Origin: Siphonodentalium dalli
Lineage: Eukaryota; Mollusca; Scaphopoda; Gadilida; Siphonodentaliidae
Assembly: GCA_032622095.1 (NCBI GenBank)
Contig: CP136067.1
Span: forward strand, 74,302,705 to 74,366,704
DNA: 64,000 bases
Reading direction: 5' to 3'
In this document: positions 12,193 to 24,100 of the stretch, piece by piece
Position numbering within the stretch: position 1 is the stretch's first letter
How the letters are laid out: every line of letters starts with the position of its first letter
Notes under the pieces: model-generated
What the model was told of the DNA's origin: nothing
Databases searched by the model: none
What the model saw: the letters and a program-made list of their open reading frames with translations, nothing else
Made by a program: the position numbers and the translations under genes

Positions 12193-15100
12193 GTATATAA
12201 CATTAATTTTAACTATGTGTATCTGTGAGATATATATATTCTGTGTGTCAGTCTGATATTTACCTGACTTCTTATTGACTCCAATGTTTCTATAGAGATT
12301 AACTTATCATGTGGTCCCTTGGGGGGACTTCATAAACTTCCTTCTGATAATATTTGCTGAACAGACTGGTCATATTGAAAGCATGTGTATTAAGAGAGAT
12401 ATTTGCATGTTCTTTACTTGACTTTACAGATAAGCACTGGCTTTTACCATTCGGACCCTGCCTATCAATTATGACTCTCATGGACATATATGAACGCTGA
12501 TTAGTTTGGCAACCATAAGTTGAAAATAATTAAGCTAGGGAAATTTCTATGCAATTCCCTCCTATTTATGATTCCCCCCTATTTATGATCCCCCCCATGG
12601 GACCCATACATGCACGTGACTTCTGATATTAAACAATCTTCACTATTGAATTTTATTAAGGATATTTTTGATATGGTGACAAAAGATAGTTGATGATTAA
12701 AGATAGTAGTGCTGAAACGGTTGACCTATATATGTAGCTGGTTAACCACGAGGGGTAGCCGGATGATAACTGGATATCCGCTATTTTCAACCTATGACTT
12801 TACAGTCATTGTTCACACCATAATATGTACCATAATATGAACATAATTTGGTTAGTATTAACTGTATAACGAAGTCAAGTAAAGTTTACACATATAAAGC
12901 ATGTATTAAACGAATGTAAATCACCAAACAAGAATGGCAATAACTTCCAATAAGTCACATGTTAGCATCTTGACAGATGACACAGTGAACTAAAAGTCAG
13001 TGTTTATAAATAGACGTGTCATACTTTACCTGTTTGTATTCGCGACTGCTACCCAACCTTTTATCGGTCGCATTTGGGAAGAATATTTTGTGACCTACAT
13101 ACAGCGACATATATATAAATGTTCATATATGCAAATCGCGGCAGCTTTTTATTGTCATTATAGCGATTCCGGGACTGGGATTTTGGCAAGTATTAGGTCA
13201 TGTGACTCAGGTATTATAACTACCACTACCGGGTGTTCCTCGGCACTTTGAGATGAATGCTAAGCCACGCATGAATGTGTCCCGTGTAACTCCCGCATTC
13301 TAACAATTCATCTAGCCAGTTTTATTTCTCTCCTTGGACCTATCAGCCATGGTTTTAACTAAAGGAAGTATTTCTCTATTGCGAGTTTATAAACTCAATA
13401 TTTATTGTTGATAACAAACTTGCAATTTATCCGTTGCTTACCCGGTCGTTTAATATTTTTTAAGTACGCGCAGAAACTCTTCATTTCATAGTATGCGCAA
13501 TGCAATTTATATAAATTCCGTGTTTTTTATCGACACAATTTATCTCGAAAGGTTACAGGACACCAATTATTCTCCATAGGTGACAGTGTTAATGTCCGGG
13601 GCTATGCTCGATTCCTTGTGAATTCAGGAACTTTCTAACCTAGTCAATTTTGAAAAATGGCTCTTCGGACCCAATTTGACCCCAAAAAATTAATAGGTCC
13701 GTGTGGGTTTTCCATCTTTAAATTTACCGCTTTTGATACTACCCTAATTCCGCACAAAAAATCATCATCAAATTTTCAAACATACCCCCAATAAATCCCA
13801 GGTTAATTATTTTACCCACTCTGGATCAATATTCATCTAGGTATAATATTTCCATGGTGGCTTTGATTTTTTCTTGTTTTTTGCATTAATTTTATCCCAA
13901 TCATAATCAACCATTCAGCTGCAGGCCTGCCAGTGCCAATTTCAAAAGAGTCCAAAACATTGCTCTTCTCCTTCTATTACTACATATCCATATGATTATC
14001 TGGTGAATAGAATACCTAAATGAATAACACAAATGAAAGCATTTGTATCATCACACATATAAAGCGCTGTTCCACAAGAAGCCTTTTTATTGTGCATGAC
14101 CACTGCCCAGTACCAATGACTGGCGGGGTGCTACCATCGTTGATTCGGAAAACAAATCTTCAATGGCGAACGCCACAGCACCGAGCCTTAGGGTGGGGAA
14201 GACTCATCATGTGCTGCTAACAGCGCACCAGCCAACCAGACTTCAATTCTTGGCTTGGGCTCTCATTTGCTCTCGCAATTCATAAGACGGATGTAATTGC
14301 GCCCCTATAATCGTTAGTTGTGTTTTTCTCAAATTAAATGTCATTGTGGGATAGACCTCGATACATGCATGTTCCGTGGCACTTTCACATTCCCATAATT
14401 TAACTGCGATGGGAACGGTTTTAAATATACCTTCCAATAGTTTAATATTGAATCAACGATTACTGTGACCATGCACATTTTGTCAAGAGGGAACAGTCCT
14501 CTTCGCCGAGAAAAGACAGTATCTTACCTGCGGTTCAATTTATAGCAGGTAAGATCACGTGGCCAAGTAACTAACGGAATTTGCCTACCTTGTTTTTGCA
14601 ATAACTAACAAAATGTTTTGTATATTACGCTTGCTTGCTAATAACTAACAGAATGTCTTGTCTCGCTTATAGTCGAACGAGATTCAAATTTGATGGCCAC
14701 ATACCATGCGGGTTGCTCAAGAAATAAACGCGGTAATATGCTGTATTGTCATAGTTGGGTGAGGGCCCGTTGGTCCATGGTTAAACAATTTGAGCAAACG
14801 TACCAGTCTTACATCGGGCAGGAACCGTTCGGTCCCCCCTGGTCCTGCTTCAGCAGACCGTGGGAGGCAGGGTGCCGTCTTCCGGAGATTCGGGCAACCA
14901 ATCCTCCAGGACACAAGCACCCGCGCCTTTGGCGACTGTTCTGGGTGGGGAAGCCTCGTTGTCCCATGCGCACAAAGCGCACCAGCCAACTGGCCTTCTG
15001 ACGCTTCCAACGGCGCCGTGGCCCACTCCATTACGAGGGTCGGTCTTGTCCCCCTGGAAACGTCATCCCAAGTGATACGTCCAGGCCTGCTCCTCTGCCG

Positions 15101-18100
15101 TCATGGGATCCTAGTGGTATGTCATCGATGTTTATGCCAGCTTGTCGGGACCACCTGCATTTGGGAGATTCGGTGGGGGGGGGCTTTCTCTGGTCAAATG
15201 GATCCTTCCAATTTTTCCCCTTTACCATCCGCCCTTCTGGCCTTTGGGTGGGAAATAGCAACTTAACTAAAACTGCGAGAGCATTTGTTCCTCGTTCGAG
15301 CCATTCCCAGAGTGGGCTTCCCTCTAGTACCTTATCTCAACCTGATGCAGGCTGTTCTGTTGCTGGCATCGATCCTGACATGCTTTCTATGCTTCTCATG
15401 ACGTCTGATGGCTTTGACGACGATGAGCAAGAATCTTGGGCTGACAGTGGTCCCCACTGTCGGTCGAGGATTCTGTCGTTCCTAGGGAACTCGCTTTTGC
15501 ATATGGAAACGACACAGGTTGATATCTTGTAAAAAACTTCATCAAAGGATATGTGTCAAATCTTGTTACAATGAATTACAAAAAATTTGCACAACCATAC
15601 CAGTCTTTACCTCAGGCAGTACCAGTTCGGGTCCCCTGGTCCTGCATCAGCAGACCGTGGCAGGCAGGGTGCCTTCTCTGAGATTCAGGCAATCAATCCT
15701 CCAGGACAACAGGGTCACACTTATAAGATTTTGTGTTTCCCCTCTCCCTACCCTATATTTTTTAATTGGGTAGGTAGGTAGGTAAAATATTATTTATTGT
15801 TTTTGCCAAAACTACAGTAGTTATATCGGAAAGTATTTAGGCCTTTGGAATATGGTTTGATTGTTAAAAGACCATGTCAGAACTGGTACTTCATGTTTTA
15901 TTAAGTTTAAATGAATTAAATGAATTAAATTAACAATTTACGGTTTCACACACGAAGGTCAACAGTGTGAAATATTTGATATGAGACAAGTCATGGATAG
16001 GAAAATTCATTTCTTAATTATTGGTTCTATAGGCACCTGTGATGCATCAAATTCAAGGACTATCTACATTTAGTTCACTGGTGAGCATTGCGACATTTGG
16101 AGTCTTCAATTACTCTATAGAACCTTTCCTGGAAGTCTGTTAGTGTGTAGTCATACCACTTAAAATGTATCCAAATGGAGACCGACAGTCGAGCACGACT
16201 AATTTATTTAGTTGAAATTATAGCACTCTGCAGTCCTGGTTCACTTTCAGTGACAAGAAATTTCACAAATTTCAATTTTGGGTCGAAGTCCATTATCACC
16301 CGAATATCTTCGCCCGAGTCGCACGAAAATACATTGACAGTGTCCGTTCCGGTTTGCGAAACGCTGACAGCTACCACGCTGTTTTTCAACTTCACCTCCG
16401 TGACCTCGTCATTGCTGGTTAGCAAACTTTCCAACACATCGGACCACGTGCGTTCTGTGTCATATTCGCCGATCCTATTCTTAATTAATGTCATATTTTT
16501 GTCGCCATTTTTCAAAACGATATTAACACAGAGACTTGCAGATATTTTCTGCTTTTTAGCAGACTAATCCATCGCGAAATGTCAACAAACATCACCCGGA
16601 AGTTTAACGTCGGTAAAGCGGAAAAGCAAAAACGTGGAATTAAAAAACACCGGAAATGGACCGGAGGAATGCCGATTTCCGGAACATGAATATAAATAAT
16701 TTTTTACAAACAAGACGCAAATAATAATCTCAGTCGGCGGGTTTAAAATGGGGCGGTCGGGCGAGGGGAAACAAACATATTATTAATTATGGCCCAGCAC
16801 CCGAGCCTTTGGAGGCTGTTCTGTGTGGGGAAGACTCGCTGTCGCATACTGTCAATGGCGCTTTCTATTGGGAAGATATCTTTACCGACATCCATCTCAT
16901 CACATGAAACGAGAAGAAGATGAAGAAAAGGAAGCAGCAGAAGAAGAAGTCTCTACTTGCTCGGTTTCTAGCTGGCACGAATGTTATGGCACTACCTGGG
17001 ATGTTTCTTCCAAAAACAAGGGGGGGAGGTACAAGCTTGAGCAATGCTGGAATCTGAATTTTTGAGCTCTTTCACATAACATATCAAGGCTGATTCATGA
17101 CTAAATCACATTTACATGAAATCTGTTTTGGAAGAGTACATTCCCGTCAAATTGGGATATTAAATTTATTGCTTGTTGCTTCCTCCTGGGCTTGCATTCT
17201 AATCCAAATAGTTCAGTTGAAGGCCTTTCCTTGGCGGAAAAATATAATTTTTAAAATTATAATTAATTTTTCCTTAAGGGAAGCCCGAAACTGAACTATC
17301 ATAGATCCCTCCCATGGCGGTGCAATTCCCAACCCCGCGACTCGCAAATCTTATGATTAGGTCGGAAATAAAACTGGCTAGATGAATTGTTAGAACCGGA
17401 GATAATAATCCAAATAGTTCAGTTTCAGGCTTCCCTTAAGGAAAAATTAATTATAATTTTAAAAATTATATGTAACTTGCAATTCATGGAAGAATTGTGA
17501 TCTCGCACCAGGTTTTGACTTTGAATATGCTTAATTTCTACTGTGTACCCCTTTGAGTTTGTGGCAAAATTGAGAAAGTACACATGTTTAAAAGCTATTG
17601 TTGGCAGTCTCATGCTTATTAAGGACCTGAATATGTTAGTCTTTGTCATTGGCATTGCGTGTGTGAGTGTATTTATACAAGTATTTATAGCCACCTGCGC
17701 ACCATGCTTTCCAATTGACATTAGTGTTAATGGCATTCATTAAAGTGACATAGTCGACTCAAATCGGTAAAAACAAATTTTTTTGTATTTGTATGCTTAT
17801 TTATGGTTTTCCATTAATTTTTTATTGTTATTTACCAGGATTTCTGCTAGTGTTAAAATGTTGGGGCTTTCTTGTGGCCAGTGGAAAAACACAATTGCCA
17901 TTGCCATTGATGGTGACGATACACCTACACATACAGTACTTATACATGTAACTGGCTTCTAGTTTAATAGTTCTACTCTGGATATGTCATAGTTCAAATG
18001 ATGTGCCCAATGGACTAGCCCATTTTCGTATAGACAGATTCACGATGGCAATCAGCGGCAAATGCCGACGATTTCACATGCTTTCTGCATTCCTCGACCC

Positions 18101-21100
18101 TTGACCTCCAAGTACGGTACAGAGTTTACTGAGGTGACCTCTTGATGGGAGCCATCAATTTTTTCTGAAATTCGTTAAAAAAACATGGCTGCCAGCAACC
18201 ATTTTGGATTACAAATTTGAATCCATCTGCACACCCTGCAGCGGGCATTTATTGGAGAAATGTTTTGAAAATTTATAGGTATGTTTTAATAGGATCACCT
18301 GTAGATGGGAGTTATAAATTTTTAGCGATTTTCGATGAAAACCATGGCCACTGGCAGCCATCTTGAATTTTACTCTTTGCATGACTAAATCCTTTGGCAC
18401 ACCCTACAGACCACATCACTCATCTACTCGCCACTAAACTTCATATGGATCCTCGGGGTGACCTCTAGATGGGAGCCATCAATTATTTCTGAAATTTGTT
18501 AAAACACATGGCCGCCAGCAGCCATCTTGGACTTTACTCTTTGCATGACTAAATCCTTTGGCACACCACTTCCTTCATCCGATCGCCATCAAGCTTCATA
18601 TGGATCTTCGGGGTGACCTCTAGATGGGAGCCTTTCGATTATTTCTGAAATTCGTTAAAAAAACCTGGATTCCAGCAGCCTTCTCGGATTTCAAAATTTG
18701 AAATTTGAATCCATCGGCACACCCTGCATCCCGCATATATCTAAAAAAATAGTATTGTAAATTTACAGGCATGATTAAGATCACCTCTAAATGAGAGCTA
18801 TCTAATTGAACAATTTTCCATTAAAAACATGGCTGCTGGCTGCCATCTTGTATTTTTTTACTCTTTGCGTGACTAAAAAATCCTTTGGCACCCCCTACAG
18901 ACCATTTCCCTTGTCCGATCATCTCCAAACTGTATATTCATCTTCAGGGTGATCTCTAGATGGGAGCCATTGATTTTTTCCGAAATTCGTTGAAAAATAT
19001 GGCTGCCAGCTGCTATATTGTATTTTACTCTTGCATGACTAAATCTTTCGACACAATCTATAGGCCACATCCCTCATCTGATCGTCACTAAACTTCATAA
19101 GGATCTTCAGGATGACCTCTAGATGGGAACCAACGATATTTTCTGAATTTCGTTAAAAAACATCGTCGCCAGTGGACATCTTGGATTCTACTCTCTTCGT
19201 GACTGAAATCCTTTGGCACAGCCTAATGCCATGTCCCTCATCTCTCATCCAAACTTCATATGGTTCTTTGGTGTGACCTCTAGATGGAAGCTGTCCAATT
19301 AGTCCGAATTATGTTAAAAAACATGAGCACCTGAATCCATTGGCACACCCTATACATGTAGCCCACATTTAGTGGAGAAATGAAATTAATTTCATTTACA
19401 CAATACTATCAATTTACTGATACTTTTTGACTTTCCTTCTTTATCATTCTATTGACTGCTCAGCATAACATTATTAACACCTCCCCATGTTGAGCTACAG
19501 TGGCATTGACACGTTCGTTGTAGGGTGAATTCAATTAAAACAGACAAAAAATCTCACCACTGGATCTGGGCATAAAGTCTGCTATAGAAAGATATATACA
19601 TGGATACAGCATTATCCCAACTGATTTCACTAGATGGTTTATGTCAAAGAAAACTTGGACAAGAGATAAATGTATTGTTGAGTTGGATATTGAGTTGGAT
19701 ATTTCGGGATTAGGGCATAAAAATAGAGTACGCTTATCTCTAAAATGTGTGTTGCTTTCTGTGCTTTGAATACATAATTTGACATATCTTTTTTCACAGA
19801 CTCATAGCCAAAGAGATGGTCAGGCTACATACAGTTCCTTTACCTGAAAATGATAGACAATCTGAGTTATTTCCAAGAATAAGGAAATTCTTCAATTTCA
19901 TTCCAGATGAAATAGAAAATCCAGATTTAAGAGAGAGGTAAAATGCTTATTAGTCAAAGTTTTTGTCTAGGTTTCACCATATTGATTTTGATGTTAGATT
20001 TGTATGCCTTGTGTTTAAGAAATAAATACATGGAAAGTCTAGCCCTACAGTCAGTTTCTGTGGTCAAAATCAACACACGCTGATGTGCTATATATATTTA
20101 TTTAATTTATCATTCAACTGCATATTATTCCGTCGAATTTATAGTGACCGCGATATACAGCAAAATTTAGTTTCAGAAACCAACTATAATGGTCCAGTTT
20201 TGTGGTTTAAAGCAAGGTTCAAAATTGTAACATAAAAAATGATGTCACTATTATAAATGACAATTACTTTTCTTGGTCTCTTTTCTGAGCTTTTCAGTAT
20301 TTTTTACAGCTTATTTCTGTTATATCTCAAATCAATATGAACATTAATAGGTAGCCATTCCATGTCTCATCAGCACAGCACATTTCAACCAGTTATCCTG
20401 CTTTTAGAATTATGAGGGTTTTTAAACATTGATACGGTTACACAATTTTTGGCTCAACTTGACGAAATTTAAAGTATGAGCTATTTCCATGGGTTGGCAT
20501 CCGTCGTGCATGTGTCCATGCATCTTCTACAATTTCCTTTGGCACACGATACAGGCCACAATCCTCATCCGATCATCACTAAACTTCATAGGGATTTACA
20601 ATGAGACCTCTAGCTTGGAGCCATCAATTTTTTTCCAAAAAAACAAAACATGGCCACCAGCAGTCATCTTCGGTTGCACATTAGAATTCATTGGCACATC
20701 TTACAGCCCTTATGTATCAGAGAAATGTGGTTTGATGTCAGTCGTCCATGCGTTCTCCAATCTTGGACCCTAACCATTTGATGACAGCTAGGAGCCACGC
20801 TGGTGCAGCTTTAAAGATCCTGTCCAGTGCATTCTCTGATATATGCTAGTCTCTCCTCGTATATATAAGAGAATGCACTGAATTACAAGGTCAATGTATG
20901 TAATCTCTTATCTATTCGAGACTCCCTATGGGAGCACACCATGTAATCACCTCATTGCGGTTTGGAAGAAAATCTGGTTCCCGGTAGTTTTTCGTCCGTT
21001 CCCAGTTCGCATTTTTAATCGAAGTTTGCATGCCCTGAAATCATGGGATATTTAATCAAAAATTTATCATTAAATATAAACCCTTAGATCCTGATTTGTT

Positions 21101-24100
21101 ATGAAAAAACCTCATGCGAAGTAGCAACCAAATAAAAAACAGTAAAATATTTATTTGGAAAGTGAAACTAAACATCATTATTTCTGTTGACCGATGTCTT
21201 CTTCAAATTTTCTATTGTCTAATTAATGTTGAAAAGTGTTCACACTATCTGGATTATTATAAATTAAATGTTGAAATAGGTCACTTGAAACACAATTCAA
21301 TAGTTTTTATACGCCCTTTTTGAAAAAAGGTCGTATTATGTTATCAGTCTGTCCGTCTGTCCGTCTGTCTGTCGAGCCGTCTGTCCGTCTGTCTGTCCGT
21401 CCGTCCGTTAACATTTTTGGTTTCCGATCGATAACTCCAGTTTGGAGTATTTTATCTGAACCAAAGTTGGTATGTGTATTTCCCAGCTAAAGATACAGGC
21501 CAATTTCGAATATGGGTTCCGTCCAATTATTTTTACATGAGTTACGGCCCATTTTCGACTTAGAATTTGACCGTCTGTTAACATTTTTGGTTTCCGACCG
21601 ATAACTCCAGTTTGGATTATTTGATCTGAACCAAAATTGGTATGTGTATTTCCCAGCTAAAGATACAGGCCAAGTTCGAATATGGGTTCCGTCCAATTAT
21701 TTTTACATGAGTTACGGCCCTTTTTCGACTTAGAATTTGACCGTCTGTTAACATTTTTGGTTTCCGACCAATAACTCCAGTTTGGATTATTTGATCTGAA
21801 CCAAAGTTGGTATGTGTATTTATCAGCTAAAGATACAGACCAAGTTCGAATATGGGTTCCGTCCAGTTATTTTTACATGAGTTACGGCCCTTTTTCGACT
21901 TAGAATTTGACCGCCTGTTAACATTTTTGGTTTCCGACCGATAACTCCTGTTTGGATAATTTGATCTGAACCAAAGTTGGTATGTGTATTTCCCAGCTAA
22001 AGATACAGGCCAAGTTCGAATATGGGTTCCGTCCAGTTATTTTTACATGAGTTACGGCCCTTTTTCAACTTGGAATTTTACCAATTTCATAACATTTTGG
22101 TTTCCGACCGATAACTCCAGTTTTGATTATTTGAGCTGAATCAAAGCTGGTATGTGTATTTCCCAGCTAAAACTACAGGCCAAGTTTGAATATAGGTTCT
22201 GTCTAATTATTTTTACATGAATTATGGCCATTTTTCGACTTAGAATTTGACCACATTTTGGCATTGAAATTAGGGGTACATGCATATCAGATTTTCTTCA
22301 AATGTAAGCTCAAAGTATTATCTTATTTTGCGATAGTACAATTCGAAATGGCTAAAGGGCGTATTTTGCCACACCCTAGCGATGCTCTTGTTTGGATATA
22401 ATTTGACAACTCCGCGGATGGAGGTTGACAACACTGTAGTCTGGTCGAGATTTGACTTGACAACCACTCGAATGTCGATTGTGGAACTATACAAGATAGA
22501 GTCCAAATGATATATTCGTATCTTCCCTCATTTTAGTATGTTTCTTGGGATTTTCACGCTTATATGTCTGTACTATTGTTTGAATATTTCCAAGTCTACC
22601 TTTAAGAAGTATGTTATGAGGCAGATGTCACATGCATGTTTGGGAATTTCCAAAGTCACGATTTCAGTATTTTTGTACAGACTGCACAATTTCTTTCATT
22701 GCAGCTCAGATTTGGAGGACCTCAGGTGCATATATGCCTCTGCACAACAGCGAGCCTGATGCTTTAGGGAGAGGCGAATAATCCATTCTATTCGTAGTGG
22801 TCATTTTTCGGAAATAAAAACAACAATAATCAACCGTGGTGTCCCTGTATAATTTTTCAGAACACTTAAATGAAGTGATAATGTCATATATTAACAATAA
22901 CATGATGTTTATAGGTACCAGGGATAAAGATTAACAATCAAGTCACTTCTTTATATATGGTACCAGTATTTAGCCCTACCGATATCACTACATGTAGCTG
23001 GATAATGTCCATTGAAATTGGGACTACCAAAGGGCATGTAAGCGATCCGAGATGATGTATGTTACTCATTTCGAGAAGTAATGAACCATAATGCCCGAAA
23101 AAGTCATGTTGGTTGGCAGGCCACAATGAACGGAGCTAATCTGTGCCAGTTTTTGATGACGTTACAATATTTGGAATGCATCAATAAATATAGAGTATGT
23201 AGCTAGAGTCGTCGCTTAAACTGTTAATGTCTATTGAGTCCAATAGATGCCAAATCCTCCGAGCGGACATAAACACTTTAAGCAACAACATTATCTACAT
23301 ATTTTATTTATCCATTGCACAAAACTAGCCTGTTGTGAGGTAAATCTGTCATTTTCCTTAGTTTTACATTCGTTTTACTCGATGACGCCCTTACATTTGT
23401 CAGGTCAAGCACACTGATTGGCTTTCATGACAGGAAAATCGGAGTGCAGCTTAGAGAGAAATAGTTTGTTGGGATTTTTTAATAATTGTTCTAAGCTGGC
23501 CCTGTTGTAATAATTATAGATGTTTTAGAGTGAAAACACATATCCGTTTACGAATTTTGTATCAAATGCGGTGAATTATGGACGATAAAAACATCCCAAA
23601 GACCACAATGATGTCATTTGGGCCAATTGACAACCCTAGTTACCTGCGCAATTTGCATATACAATTACGTCATGAAACTAGTACTAACCTAATAAAGCTA
23701 CGTTGACCTAATAAAGCTACATTGATGTAATAAACATAACGTTTATTAGGCGTGCTTTTATATGTAGGCAATAGAGGTAGTGAGCGGTGGATAAACACTG
23801 TTAATGGACTAGATAACGCCCTATAAAGTGATGTGGGTGGGATTATTTGGTCGGGAGACACACAATACACTATACTGTAGGCGAGTCCTCATTGTTGCCA
23901 GAATCACCTCTCTCCGCACATCTGGCTCACTGTTGTCGAACGGTTTGCACCCGAGGTCCTCCAAATCTAAGCTGCAACGAAAGAAAGTGTGCATGCAGTC
24001 AGTAAAAAAAATACTGAAATCACATGCCGTTATTTTTCAAAGAGCCCTCAAATTACCTGCAATTTCACTATACAATTAAAGGGACTTTGGAACTTCCCAA

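Larger units (their letters stand above)
13921..17470 (+). mobile_element. GC-rich dispersed element, copy A
   Basis: Starts gcaggcctgccagtgccaat and parallels 54716-57595 along its length. It carries three internal versions of a motif running from cgagcctt through ggtggggaagactc to gcgcaccagccaac, a perfect hairpin at 14521, and a palindromic A+T-rich terminal structure at 17208-17470. Relative to copy B it carries the 1,082-bp transposon at 15713-16794. Long open frames exist (for example at 14790-15266), but indels that are not multiples of three separate the copies, so coding function is unlikely. The element class is unknown. Confidence 0.7.

Noticed and set aside
14790-15266. 158-codon open frame in GC-rich copy A, with a similar-length frame in copy B at 55863-56339
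   Set aside because: The copies differ by indels that are not multiples of three (for example 13 nt near 14840 versus 55920), the frames drift, and the opposite strand is equally open. This is GC-rich repeat DNA, not conserved coding.
17097-17743. Open frames around the A+T-rich palindrome at 17.2-17.5 kb
   Set aside because: They arise from inverted repeat sequence shared with 57.2-57.6 kb and show no coding constraint.
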